Shown piece by piece: positions 8,941-17,632 of a DNA stretch of 64,000 nt (the stretch's first letter is position 1; every line of letters begins with the position of its first letter). The DNA is taken from positions 248,001-312,000 of the forward strand of contig CAWFAS010000004.1 of assembly GCA_963813895.1 (NCBI GenBank), given 5' to 3'. Both the position numbers and the translations under genes were made by a program. The DNA comes from DASZWJ01 sp963813895. GTDB taxonomy: Bacteria > Pseudomonadota > Gammaproteobacteria > JAURND01. The notes below the pieces were generated by a model. It was not told where the DNA came from. It was given only the letters and a program-made list of their open reading frames with translations, and searched no databases.

Positions 8941-11403
8941 GCATAGGGGAAGTGGATTCATCGTTTGATTATTTATCAGAGCTGTTAGTCTGTTAACTGA
9001 AGGGCTGGATTCCTCGCTCAGTTCTGGTCGTTGTCTTTCCCACATGTCATGCAACTCACACAGCAGGGGAAAAGCTTTATCGTGACGCATTGCGTCGCCC
9101 TCTAACCAGATTTTATTTTGTACCGACCAAGACATTGAGGAGAAATCCAGCTGCGGACGAATTTGTGTTTGAGAACGGCAAAAACAGTTCATCAGGTCCA
9201 ACAATATTTGTGTCTCCAAGTTCAAATTGGGGTCATATAGTTTCTTTGCCTTTAAAAGATCTTGAGCAAAAGGGAGTGTTTTAGCTTTCTCATCATCAAG
9301 CTGTTTTAGTAATGAAGAATGCCAATTCTGCAAGCGGTTTAAGACTTCTGAATTAAATGATTCAGGTAATAGCTTCCCTTTATTTGGATTATCAGCTTCT
9401 ATGATGATAGTTAAAAGCCGATCTGCTGCTGTTTGCATGTCTAAAGCGGTAAAACCTTTCAAACATTCTAAATGGTGAGCTAAATTATTACGCATTTGAT
9501 ATAGCCTTTTATTTTTTATCGATTCAGAGAAATAAAAGATCAGCGCTGCAGATACATAGAAGCGTAGCACAGGCGCCAGCTGCATACCCTGCCGTTCTAA
9601 TAGTGGTTTAAACCACCTAGCCATATCCGCAATTTCAGAAAATTCAGGTTTCAGACTATCTTCAGCAGGCTGTCGGTGCCAAAAATTGGAAGAACTCACA
9701 TTGCTTATAGATGACATACTGGCGGATGAAGAATTTAAATTTATTTTTGGTCTTTTGTAAGGCTTTTTAACTGCTCTTATCTGCTTTTCCTCTAATGGTA
9801 GACTGCTTGATATTGATGAACTACTAGCATTCTTCTTCTCAGTAGGTTTAACTGATTTAAAAACGTATTTTTTCGATTTAGTTAGCAGTGCCTGTTGCTC
9901 ATTTAAAAAAATTTGAGCAGCTGCAGAAGTTTCATGAAGGATTTTTATATGCTGATCTATCTGGTTACTTATTTTATAGCCCTTAGTTAATTTACTCAAT
10001 GGTAAGCGTAAATCCTCGCCAAGCAATCGAACATTTTTTTTCAATTGAATGTCCTGTTGCTTAGCCCATTGATCCCAGTCTTCACAGTCTGAAGGGAATG
10101 AAGGCAATGGGGTTAATTGGCGTAAGTTTGTTGAGTCTCCAAAGGTCACTGGGACATCTGGTGATGCCGGGTGAAGAGCATTTTCCAGCAATTTAGCGTT
10201 TTGGACTAATGTAACAAAAAATTTCTCTGCTTTGATTCTATTGTCAGGGGAAACAGTATCCGATTTCGACTCAATATAAGCCCTTAAACGATGTATAATG
10301 TGTTCTTTGTTTGGTTCTTCTTCATAATTACCTATTTCTTTTAAAAGATTTTCACCACTTTCTAATTTTAGGATTTCATTTTGCAAGTCATCAGTCGACG
10401 AAAAATTTTCAGCGGAGGACGTATTCGCCTGCGCTAGTAATTTATCCTTACGAAGTTTTGCAGATAAAACCTCAATTTTTTTTAATGCTTCTTTAGTAGC
10501 ATAATAAAAAGCTTCAACGTGTTTTTTTAAACTAACTGATTTATTAGTAAGTAGTGTATTGACGTAAAAGTATTCTATTTGTTTTTTTAAAGAATCTGCT
10601 CTATTAAGTAGTGTATCAATGGTTTTTTCTATCCCGGGGAGAGAACGGCCAATAGTTAATGGTTGTAGTTCTTGATTTATTTCTTTAACTAAGCTGTCGA
10701 CATCTTTATGAAATTTATCTGATGTTTCTTCGAAATCATAAATATGCTCCCAATGATACGAGATGCTATTTGCCAACTCATCAATTAATTCAGTAGGTTT
10801 TTCAGAATGGATTAATTTTTTAAAATTATCAAAATTTTCCTCACAAATTTCAATTAAATTTGATAGTTCAGTAGCAAAATTTGTAAAATGGCGTAATAGC
10901 AAATTAAATATATAATTAGAAATATCAACTTCAAGTTGCTTCTCTTGCTTTGATCCAGCTAATAATCTTGCTAATTCTAAATACACTGCAGCTATTCTTA
11001 TTTCGTAATTTGTAGGTAATTCGGCTTGTCCTTTCTCATAGAACAATGCAATCTGGCAACCTGCTTGTGGAACACCTCGCGCAAATGATTCACGGTAATA
11101 CGCCAGCGCGGTTTCGGTCTTTCCCAGTTTTTCACAAAGTTTGGCTAATTCATAAATAGCATTCCCGTGACCTTTTAGGGCTGCATGGCCAAAATGTTTA
11201 AGGGCAGCAAAGTCATCGCCTTGATTCTGTTGGTCTATTCCTAAAGAATAGCCATTACTGCCATCAAGTGACGCCAATTCACTATGAGTTTTATGATCAA
11301 CTAAGAAAGGTTTATCTGTATCTTCGACCTTGACCTTGAATTGAGGTAAACCTTTTCCCAGTGCCTTTTCTACTTGGCGTTCTATTATATTTTGACGATC
11401 CAA
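8932..11403 (-). CDS. Large Sel1/TPR-like protein, candidate effector
   Basis: This 823-residue protein has Sel1/TPR-like helices near residues 60-130 (DDFAALKHFGHAALKGHG and GKTETALAYYRESFARG). A long, largely helical, charged region follows, then a Ser-rich linker near 540-570 and an all-helical C-terminal part. There is no signal peptide or membrane segment. Sel1 proteins mediate protein contacts and are common among Legionella and Coxiella effectors, but no enzymatic motif is seen. The only available start is a TTG at 11403, five codons after an in-frame TAA that ends the 74-residue frame upstream. The two frames are therefore probably one broken gene. Function unknown. Confidence 0.65.
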   Translation of the reverse strand: MDRQNIIERQVEKALGKGLPQFKVKVEDTDKPFLVDHKTHSELASLDGSNGYSLGIDQQNQGDDFAALKHFGHAALKGHGNAIYELAKLCEKLGKTETALAYYRESFARGVPQAGCQIALFYEKGQAELPTNYEIRIAAVYLELARLLAGSKQEKQLEVDISNYIFNLLLRHFTNFATELSNLIEICEENFDNFKKLIHSEKPTELIDELANSISYHWEHIYDFEETSDKFHKDVDSLVKEINQELQPLTIGRSLPGIEKTIDTLLNRADSLKKQIEYFYVNTLLTNKSVSLKKHVEAFYYATKEALKKIEVLSAKLRKDKLLAQANTSSAENFSSTDDLQNEILKLESGENLLKEIGNYEEEPNKEHIIHRLRAYIESKSDTVSPDNRIKAEKFFVTLVQNAKLLENALHPASPDVPVTFGDSTNLRQLTPLPSFPSDCEDWDQWAKQQDIQLKKNVRLLGEDLRLPLSKLTKGYKISNQIDQHIKILHETSAAAQIFLNEQQALLTKSKKYVFKSVKPTEKKNASSSSISSSLPLEEKQIRAVKKPYKRPKINLNSSSASMSSISNVSSSNFWHRQPAEDSLKPEFSEIADMARWFKPLLERQGMQLAPVLRFYVSAALIFYFSESIKNKRLYQMRNNLAHHLECLKGFTALDMQTAADRLLTIIIEADNPNKGKLLPESFNSEVLNRLQNWHSSLLKQLDDEKAKTLPFAQDLLKAKKLYDPNLNLETQILLDLMNCFCRSQTQIRPQLDFSSMSWSVQNKIWLEGDAMRHDKAFPLLCELHDMWERQRPELSEESSPSVNRLTALINNQTMNPLPLCSN

Positions 11404-11415
11404 TTTCTTTTCTTG

Positions 11416-11640
11416 TTATTTAATTAATTTTTTTATTTCTAAAAAACCTGCTTCTATATCCTTATTATTTTTGTCAGAGCGACTGGTTTGTTCAATGTGT
11501 AGTTCACTTGAAGGTTGGTTTGCTTTTTGGTTCTTATTTTTATTTTTCTTCTTCTTATTGACGGTAGCTTCTTTAGAAGCTTTTAAGCTATCATCATTTG
11601 AACTGATTTTTAGAGATATAGGATTGTTTTCTTCAGACAT
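11416..11640 (-). CDS. Lys/Asn-rich N-terminal piece of the Sel1 protein frame
   Basis: This 74-residue low-complexity, hydrophilic frame contains a run of lysine and asparagine (KKKKNKNKNQK) and begins at an ATG with AAGGT upstream. Its TAA stop at 11416-11418 is followed in the same frame by CAA GAA AAG AAA TTG and the 823-residue protein. It thus reads as the natural N-terminus of that protein, separated by a single nonsense codon. Alternatively it is a separate small gene with downstream reinitiation. Confidence 0.5.
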   Translation of the reverse strand: MSEENNPISLKISSNDDSLKASKEATVNKKKKNKNKNQKANQPSSELHIEQTSRSDKNNKDIEAGFLEIKKLIK

Positions 11641-11844
11641 TTTGCATTACCTTTTTTTCGGAAATTATATTGATATCTTATTATCTAGTTTATTCATTTT
11701 CAATTTCCATGTAAAGCATTGCTTGATTAAATAACTATGCCTCCGAACCACGGATTCTGGAGAAGAGGCCTTTTAATTTTTATAATTTCTCACGCCAAAT
11801 ATGGTATATGAACTATGCAGGTTTGTCATTTGCAGTCAAATTAA

Positions 11845-12249
11845 ATGGAACAGTATGACAAACTAAAACTAGCAAAGAGCGGCTGTACCATTAAGAAGCT
11901 ACAGTTAATAGAAAAAACTTTCAGTCCATGTTTAAGTTTTTACATGATCATTCCTTGGGGAATACTTATGTTGTTATCATGGGTCGTCAATGTCCCGATA
12001 TATCGTGTGAATGTGTATTTAGCAAAGCGGAATGGCAAACAACTTATGTTGTTCTTTACCAGAAGAAGTCACCCCTAATCGCGCCTACATTGAATGAAAT
12101 GACAAGAATGGTAGCTTCATTAGGAGGATATCAGAATCGTAAATTAGACCCTGACCGGGAGTGAAACAATGTGGATCGGTTTAAGAAATATGCAAGAACA
12201 CCTTAGGACTACAGAATCTTTCGAATCCGTTTATGGTCCTATTTGTAGG
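11845..12249 (+). pseudogene. IS4-family (Tn5-like) transposase, C-terminal relic
   Basis: Three successive frames join to give the usual end of an IS4-type transposase. Frame one has KLAKSGCTIKKLQLIE and CLSFYMI. Frame two has MGRQCPDISCECVFSKAEW and then LNEMTRMVASLGGYQNRK. Frame three has WIGLRNMQEH, ending in a TAG at 12249. At least two frameshifts are present and the N-terminal two thirds are missing. GGTAATGATATG follows at once, matching the ends of the palindrome at 5425-5813. Confidence 0.75.
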
Positions 12250-12334
12250 TAATGATATGAGCCAAATTTGACCTTTTCTACCTTAGTGTTCCAAATTGTC
12301 AAGCCCCCGCCCTGGGAGGCGTTACAACATTATT

Positions 12335-12364
12335 TTGACAATTAATATATTAATTTGCTATGAT
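12335..12364 (+). promoter_or_regulatory. Sigma-70 promoter of the solute-binding protein gene
   Basis: TTGACA at 12335-12340 and TATGAT at 12359-12364 are separated by 18 bases of AT-rich sequence. The -10 ends 30 bases before the GTG start at 12395. Confidence 0.75.
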
Positions 12365-12394
12365 TTTAATAATCACACTGGCATGGAGGTTATT

Positions 12395-13219
12395 GTGAAA
12401 AAAAAATTTTTGTATTCGTACCTTATCGTTTTTCTACTTAGCTGCTTTGTCATTTTAGCAAGAGCAGATAGCCTGCCTTCCATCAATGTCTCCCAGTTAG
12501 AAACAGGGAATAAAATCTTGCGTGTGGGAAGAATACCAAACTTTGTGCCCTTTTATATAGAAAACCACCCAAATGCACCAGGATTAGATGATGAAGTTTT
12601 CGCAGAAGTTGCGAAAAGAGCGAACATTAAAAAAATACAATATGTTAATTACAATAATTTTACAGAATTAAACCAAGCTTTAAGCAAAGGTGATATTGAT
12701 ATTATTGTGAATGATTATTGGGATGTGCCGGCTCACAGACAGTTTTTATTAACAGAACCTTATTATTTAAAAGATGGAATTGCTTATGCTTATGTCGAAC
12801 AAAGAAATCATTTTAACAATATTAATGATTTAAAAAATAAACCAATAGGAGCTTCTCAAGAAGCTACGGATGTGGTGAACTGGGTTAAAAGTCAAGCAGA
12901 TTTAAAGCAAAATCTTGTGATTTATCCCACGAGGCAACTTATGATGAATGGGCTAGAAAATGGGAAGATAGACGCTGCATTTGTTTATTATACGCTTTTT
13001 ATGAGTCTTTTCCATAATTGGATTCAAACTCATTCGATTAAAGTAGTTAATTTATTTAGTATAGATTCTGTTTTTGCGGTTCGCGTGCAAGACACGTTGT
13101 TGGCTGAAAAGTTAAATAAAGCCATAAATTCCATGTGGGCGGATGGAAGTCTTTTCGCGATAAAGAAAAAATACTTAAATCCAATTGGTATAGAGCCTAC
13201 CAAAACTAAAAAAAGATAA
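12395..13219 (+). CDS. Periplasmic solute-binding protein, family 3 (amino acid type)
   Basis: The mature part contains the two-lobe binding fold of family 3 solute receptors (LRVGRIPNFVPFYIENHPNAPG, then LSKGDIDIIVNDYWDVPAHRQ). A GTG at 12395 with GGAGG six bases upstream gives 274 residues starting with a basic Sec signal peptide and a probable cleavage after ILARA. A longer frame to 12296 would bury the signal peptide and the promoter. No permease or ATPase gene adjoins, so it is an orphan receptor; it may serve a transporter elsewhere. Confidence 0.85.
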   Translation: MKKKFLYSYLIVFLLSCFVILARADSLPSINVSQLETGNKILRVGRIPNFVPFYIENHPNAPGLDDEVFAEVAKRANIKKIQYVNYNNFTELNQALSKGDIDIIVNDYWDVPAHRQFLLTEPYYLKDGIAYAYVEQRNHFNNINDLKNKPIGASQEATDVVNWVKSQADLKQNLVIYPTRQLMMNGLENGKIDAAFVYYTLFMSLFHNWIQTHSIKVVNLFSIDSVFAVRVQDTLLAEKLNKAINSMWADGSLFAIKKKYLNPIGIEPTKTKKR

Positions 13220-13291
13220 TTTTGAGGTAAGTTAAAGGCTCTTGAAGCGCTAGATCGGCAGGAAAAAGTTTCGGCGGATTATGAACACTAA

Positions 13292-13580
13292 GGCTCTGTA
13301 AAACAATAACTTATCTTTTTAGCGCCCAGCTGAGGCTCAGATTTGCAGGCTGGAGGGTGTAGAAAAATGCGCGCATAGTCGACGGAACGTCGTCCCGGCA
13401 GGAAGCCGGGATCCAGGGCGCAGGAAAGCGAAACTTTCACTTCCTGTGATCTGGATCCCGGCTTCCATGCCGGGACGACTACGTCGGTTGTTCTATGTAA
13501 GTGTTTTTCTACACCCTTCAGCCTGCGAAGATGAGTCTTCGATGGGATGCTAAAAAGATAAGTTATTGTTTTACAGAGCC
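13292..13580. repeat. MITE family A, long copy 1
   Basis: Terminal inverted repeats of about 33 bases start GGCTCTGTAAAACAATAAC and end with its reverse complement. They are flanked by a 3-base duplication TAA (13289-13291 and 13581-13583). The middle holds a second palindrome of about 108 bases with CGTCCCGGC and GGATCC blocks, absent from the short copy at 41205-41384. The ends and TNA target suggest mobilisation by an IS5-family transposase, which is not present in the window. Confidence 0.88.
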
Positions 13581-13626
13581 TAAGGGGCAACAGATTGCCG
13601 TGATGCACCATTTTCAAGCACAGCAC

Positions 13627-13968
13627 TTAAGAGATAATGCAAGTGGATCCATTTACTCTTGAGAGGTCATGTATAATTCCCAAATTAGTGTAAATATTAT
13701 CTTTTGTAATATTAAGAATGTCATCACCGGATTCAGTTTGATTTATATCCGCCAATCGTTCATGAATAGACAGAGCTTGCTGCATATGGGATTTAGCTTT
13801 CGAAAACTGCTCTACTTTCACATACAAAAGCCCTAATTTATAACAAATATATTGTTCTAATTGTAATGCGCATATATTCGAGGAATGTTTTTTAATTTGT
13901 TCATGCAGCTTAATATAAGCCACCCATTTAGCCACCAAGAGATTGCTGCTACTATGGGTTATGTTCAT
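13627..13968 (-). pseudogene. Truncated TPR protein with C-terminal CaaX box (CIIS)
   Basis: The C-terminal 95 or so residues are a clear paralogue of the end of the protein at 51714: LHEQIKKH, then QLEQYICYKLGLLY, then ALSIHERLADINQTES, and the same final STCIIS. The first 19 codons are antisense to a transposase relic, so the N-terminal three quarters of the gene are lost. The terminal CIIS matches the eukaryotic farnesylation signal. It may be expressed as a small protein, but I regard it as a truncated gene. Confidence 0.7.
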
Positions 13969-14091
13969 TATTCCGCAATAGGCAAATTAAAGAAAAGAAC
14001 ACAATTACTAATTACTTTAAATACCACTTATCAAAAACAATTTGCAAAAATCAAACAGATTATATTGCCAATGTCAAATGCCAAGACTTGA
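13921..14091 (+). pseudogene. Transposase C-terminal fragment, REP-associated (Y1) type
   Basis: The plus frame HPFSHQEIAATMGYVHYSAIGKL, ending KQIILPMSNAKT, looks like the DnaA-like/HTH tail found on REP-associated tyrosine transposases. It is directly followed by CAAGACTTGACCCC, the type of sequence that borders such genes. The catalytic part is missing. Assignment rests on general resemblance. Confidence 0.45.
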
Positions 14092-14123
14092 CCCCTTTAC
14101 TCTTTACTTGACCCCTTTACTCT
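14086..14123. repeat. 18-bp tandem direct repeat
   Basis: ACTTGACCCCTTTACTCT occurs at 14086-14103 and again at 14106-14123. The second copy covers the stop codon of the HAD phosphatase gene. It probably arose as part of the mobile-element border next to it. Confidence 0.6.
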
Positions 14124-14806
14124 AATTCCAGATAGCTCGCCAAGGTCAAAATAGCAGCTGGCAAATCATTAGCATGGTGGACGATTGCATCCGCCCCCGA
14201 AGCGTCTGGCGCCACATCACCAAAGCCATAAGTGACAAAAACACTCGGAATACCGGTATTTTTTGCTGCGTTTATATCGTTCATTGCATCGCCGATAAAG
14301 ATCGCATTTTTTTTGGATATCTCAAAACCAGCCTGTGTCATTGTGCCTTCCACATGACGGCGATCTGGTTTTTTTATACCGTTAAAAAAATCAGAGCCGC
14401 ATACCACTGGGAAATGATGTTTGATCTGCAAGTGCTCAAGGATACGCTCTACTAAATGCGTCAGTTTATTTGAGCAAATAGCCATTTTAAATCCCTGCGC
14501 ACTTAGCGCACAGAGGGCCGCTTGAATGCCAGGATAAAGTGCGATTTGATTTAGCAACCCTTGTTCGTAATAAGTCACAAATGCTTGAAATAACGCCTGC
14601 TTCTTTTCATCTGTCATCATGCCATATTGGGGACCAAATCCTGCTCCAAAGAGACCAACAGCACCTTGACTAATTAAATGTCGTACTAGATCAGGTGCAA
14701 CCGATGCTTCTTTATAGTCAGCCAGCACTGCATTTAAAGCAGCGATTAAATCGTGCGACGTATCAGCTAACGTCCCATCAAGATCAAAAATAAGTAAAGG
14801 TTTCAT
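14117..14806 (-). CDS. HAD-family phosphatase, phosphoglycolate phosphatase-like
   Basis: This 229-residue HAD hydrolase has motif I DLDGTLAD at residues 8-15, motif II SNK, and motif III/IV GDAMNDINAAKNTG. It is related to Gph, which dephosphorylates small phosphate esters in the cytoplasm. I start at the ATG at 14806; an upstream TTG at 14815 is possible. It is the last gene of the nine-gene operon, 10 bases after the monooxygenase stop. In AfsA-type butyrolactone synthesis a phosphatase must remove the phosphate of the butenolide phosphate, so its presence here may be meaningful. Confidence 0.85.
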   Translation of the reverse strand: MKPLLIFDLDGTLADTSHDLIAALNAVLADYKEASVAPDLVRHLISQGAVGLFGAGFGPQYGMMTDEKKQALFQAFVTYYEQGLLNQIALYPGIQAALCALSAQGFKMAICSNKLTHLVERILEHLQIKHHFPVVCGSDFFNGIKKPDRRHVEGTMTQAGFEISKKNAIFIGDAMNDINAAKNTGIPSVFVTYGFGDVAPDASGADAIVHHANDLPAAILTLASYLELE

Positions 14807-14816
14807 AGGAATCAAC

Positions 14817-16337
14817 TTATGTCATCAATGGTTTGAGAATAGGGAAAAAAACATGACTTGCATTGTTGATAGATGCTTTAGCTGCAACAATACCGTCAGG
14901 TCGCATAAGCACCATTTCTTCAGTTTGCAAACCAAGACAGTTACACACTTGCTGCCAATCCTCTGGGTGAAATTGGATCGGTTTGATCAAATCATTGTAT
15001 CGCGACCAAAAAGCACCATCAGGCAAATCAATACCATAAAGCAGATAAAAATTACAGCCATCAACAAGATCATAACTGCATAAATATTTTTCCTGCTGTG
15101 CCAACTTAAAATAAGGAATAAGCCGTCCAACCAAACCCTCATTATTTTCAGCTAATAATCCTTTTTCATAACGCTGAGTTAATCCAGAGAAGTGAAGCGG
15201 TAAGGTAGCCAAGCGCTTCCGATTAGCCATAATCGGCATCCAATCACGCAAGGATGCTGAATCACGATTGACGCGTGTGATAAGCGCTGTCATCTCATTT
15301 GTGCTAGCAATTAAGTGTTGGGTTAAAGTACGACGTTCTAATTCGTACGAAGCTAACACAGTTTCGGGAAAACGCTTTCTCAAAATGCCAGCTAAACGCC
15401 AAGCCAATGCGAATGCATCTTGAAAGCCTGTATTCATCCCTAACCCGCCAATGGAGCTAAACAGATGACAAGCATCGCCAGCCAGCAGAACACGTCCATG
15501 GCCGTAGCATTCAACTAAACGATTGTAGTAAGTGGTATTTGATTCCCAAACAATGTCGTGCAAAATAAGATCCGACGGCCCGTATTTCGCAACAAGATCT
15601 TGATAAACCGCTATTTTATTACCACCTATTTTTTCTTTCTCATTATTGGGTGTTCTAATGATGATGCGATGCTTATCGTCAGATAATGGAATTAAAATTA
15701 AAAAAGCATCTTCATTAACAAAGTAGTGCACCCGTTTCAAATCGCCAGACCAGCTAATATTGGCATCAACCATAATAAATCCAGTGCCATGATCTTTGCC
15801 GGCAAACGAAAAACCCAATTGCTGACGAACCGTACTTTTTCCGCCATCACAACCGACAATATATTGTGCTGTGAGGCGTTCTTCCCTACCCGTTTCATTA
15901 TGATTTACGTAGACATCGACAGCATCCGAATTCATTTGCAGACGAATGACTTCAGCACCACGCTGCAATGTCCCACCAGATGCTAAAAAATGGGCTTCTA
16001 ACAATGTTTCTGTTTTGGGTTGTATCAAGCAAAGAATATAGTTGTACTTGGAGGGCAACCGTCTGTAATTCACACGCATGAGGCGCTTTTGTTGCCAATA
16101 CAAATGAAGATCGTGCACTCGCTTTCCCACTACATCGAACTGGTCATATATATCCAGTGCATGCAATATAGCAAGCGAATGGGCATTCATCGATACTGCT
16201 TTGGATTGGGTCGAACGAGTCACACGCTTTTCTAAGACACGCACGCCTATGCCTAATTTTCTGAGCCAGCAACCGAGAAGCAAACCGACTGGGCCTGCTC
16301 CTACAATCACCACTTCTTCTTCGCGATTATTTATCAT
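14817..16337 (-). CDS. FAD-dependent monooxygenase, aromatic hydroxylase type
   Basis: The 506-residue protein has an FAD-binding Rossmann motif (IVGAGPVGLLLG, residues 11-22), the DG motif (CDGGKSTVRQQLG) and the second FAD signature GDACHLFSSIGGLGMNTG near residues 284-301. These define the PheA/TfdB group of single-component flavin monooxygenases, which hydroxylate aromatic or polyketide substrates using NAD(P)H and oxygen. It lies in the operon 51 bases after the FabH-like gene and probably tailors the acyl product. Confidence 0.88.
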   Translation of the reverse strand: MINNREEEVVIVGAGPVGLLLGCWLRKLGIGVRVLEKRVTRSTQSKAVSMNAHSLAILHALDIYDQFDVVGKRVHDLHLYWQQKRLMRVNYRRLPSKYNYILCLIQPKTETLLEAHFLASGGTLQRGAEVIRLQMNSDAVDVYVNHNETGREERLTAQYIVGCDGGKSTVRQQLGFSFAGKDHGTGFIMVDANISWSGDLKRVHYFVNEDAFLILIPLSDDKHRIIIRTPNNEKEKIGGNKIAVYQDLVAKYGPSDLILHDIVWESNTTYYNRLVECYGHGRVLLAGDACHLFSSIGGLGMNTGFQDAFALAWRLAGILRKRFPETVLASYELERRTLTQHLIASTNEMTALITRVNRDSASLRDWMPIMANRKRLATLPLHFSGLTQRYEKGLLAENNEGLVGRLIPYFKLAQQEKYLCSYDLVDGCNFYLLYGIDLPDGAFWSRYNDLIKPIQFHPEDWQQVCNCLGLQTEEMVLMRPDGIVAAKASINNASHVFFPILKPLMT

Positions 16338-16388
16338 CGTATTTACAAATCTCGTAATGCCTTAAATGCATCTGCCGTCAACAGTGCA

Positions 16389-17402
16389 TCAATGTATTAC
16401 TTCCAGCTCAACAGGCGGAATCCGCTGTGTCTCTTGCATAGAAGTGATCGCTATTCCCACTGACAATCCGATACCAAATCCACATAGCATCACTTTGTTA
16501 AAGCGCATGGCAGGCACGTCTTGCAATCTTGCCATCAGCAATGGAATCGAGGCAGGCCCCGTATTTCCCGTTTCAGCCATATCAATCACCAATTGATTTG
16601 GCGTAAAACCCGTTAGTTTCCTCAGGTATTTAAGCATAAGCATATTAGCCTGATGAAAAAACGCCAGATCAACTTCCTCACGCGTCAACTTACACTGTAG
16701 AAGCAGTTTGTTAACCATGCTTGGCACATGCGAAAGTACAAATTTCATGACTTCAGTGCCATCCATAGCTAAATGACCTACCGTTGCTACTCTGTCAGGA
16801 AACAAATCATAGGTGAGTGGGGTATGAAGATGTGGTCTGCCAGCCCCATCCGTATCAAACAAAAAATCGATTTTTTCTGGGCCAGGCCCTAGTAAAGCGA
16901 CACCCATGGCGTCACCAAATACTGTCTGAACATGCCTATCTCCGGGTTTAATCAGCTTGGTGGTGACATCCCCTGCACACAGCAGCACGTTTTTGTGTCC
17001 TGCTTGCACAAGCATAGCAGCTTGCAGCAGACCATATACAAAACCGGGGCAACCGAAATTAAGATCAAAGGTCAGGCAACTTCGCGACAAACCCAAATAT
17101 GCATGAATACCCAGGGCCACACCGGGCATGAAATCATTGGGTGTTTGTGTCACTACAACAACCGCATCAATATCACTTGCAGATACATTCGCATGGGTCA
17201 GCAGATGACGAGCAGCAGCCGCGCATAGGTCTCCTGTACTGAGCTTCTCAGCCACACGCACAGATGAGATGCCTGTACTTTCAACAATGCGTCTCACCTC
17301 TTTCTCACCATACAATGCAGCGAGACTTTTCATCTCTAACCGGGTTTTAGGTAAAGCGGCGGTCACTGCACGTAATTGCACACCCGTGAAAGACAAATTC
17401 AT
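16389..17402 (-). CDS. 3-oxoacyl-ACP synthase III-like ketosynthase
   Basis: The 337 residues have the FabH triad: Cys118 in FGCPGF, His250 in FHQAN and Asn280 in ETGNTG. The enzyme should condense an acyl group with an ACP- or CoA-bound partner. Its start overlaps the ACP gene by 4 bases, suggesting that S35 of that ACP carries its substrate. It differs from the ketosynthase at 3568-4560 in sequence and context. FabH-like enzymes also close tetronate rings, which is relevant given the fkbH relic beyond this operon. Confidence 0.9.
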   Translation of the reverse strand: MNLSFTGVQLRAVTAALPKTRLEMKSLAALYGEKEVRRIVESTGISSVRVAEKLSTGDLCAAAARHLLTHANVSASDIDAVVVVTQTPNDFMPGVALGIHAYLGLSRSCLTFDLNFGCPGFVYGLLQAAMLVQAGHKNVLLCAGDVTTKLIKPGDRHVQTVFGDAMGVALLGPGPEKIDFLFDTDGAGRPHLHTPLTYDLFPDRVATVGHLAMDGTEVMKFVLSHVPSMVNKLLLQCKLTREEVDLAFFHQANMLMLKYLRKLTGFTPNQLVIDMAETGNTGPASIPLLMARLQDVPAMRFNKVMLCGFGIGLSVGIAITSMQETQRIPPVELEVIH

Positions 17403-17632
17403 ACGGTGGCACCCGTTTCAACTAAGGCCCACAAATCACCGACTGTCTGAATAGTCATGAGCTTTTGTAGCTCTATTTTGCAATCAAGCTCACCTATCAA
17501 AAATGCAACGAGTGATACCCATGCAATCGAGTCCCATCCGCCACCGTTGGTGATTTGTAATTCGTCTGTAATGTCAGAAATAGGCAATTCTAGTTGCTTG
17601 GCCAATTCCGCACGTATCAGGCTTCTATTCAT
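17399..17632 (-). CDS. Acyl carrier protein 1
   Basis: This 77-residue four-helix carrier has the phosphopantetheine attachment serine at Ser35 in GGWDSIAW. The short length and the tryptophan before DS set it apart from the housekeeping AcpP. It overlaps the acyl-AMP ligase by 8 bases upstream and the ketosynthase by 4 downstream, so it probably receives the activated acyl chain from the ligase and passes it to the ketosynthase. Confidence 0.85.
   Translation of the reverse strand: MNRSLIRAELAKQLELPISDITDELQITNGGGWDSIAWVSLVAFLIGELDCKIELQKLMTIQTVGDLWALVETGATV

Noticed and set aside
12296..12394. Longer N-terminus of the solute-binding protein
   Set aside because: It would cover the promoter and place 33 residues before a clear Sec signal peptide.
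13288..13626. Minus frame of 112 codons over the MITE
   Set aside because: It lies almost entirely in the palindromic element; similar frames appear in the other copies and reflect repeat sequence.
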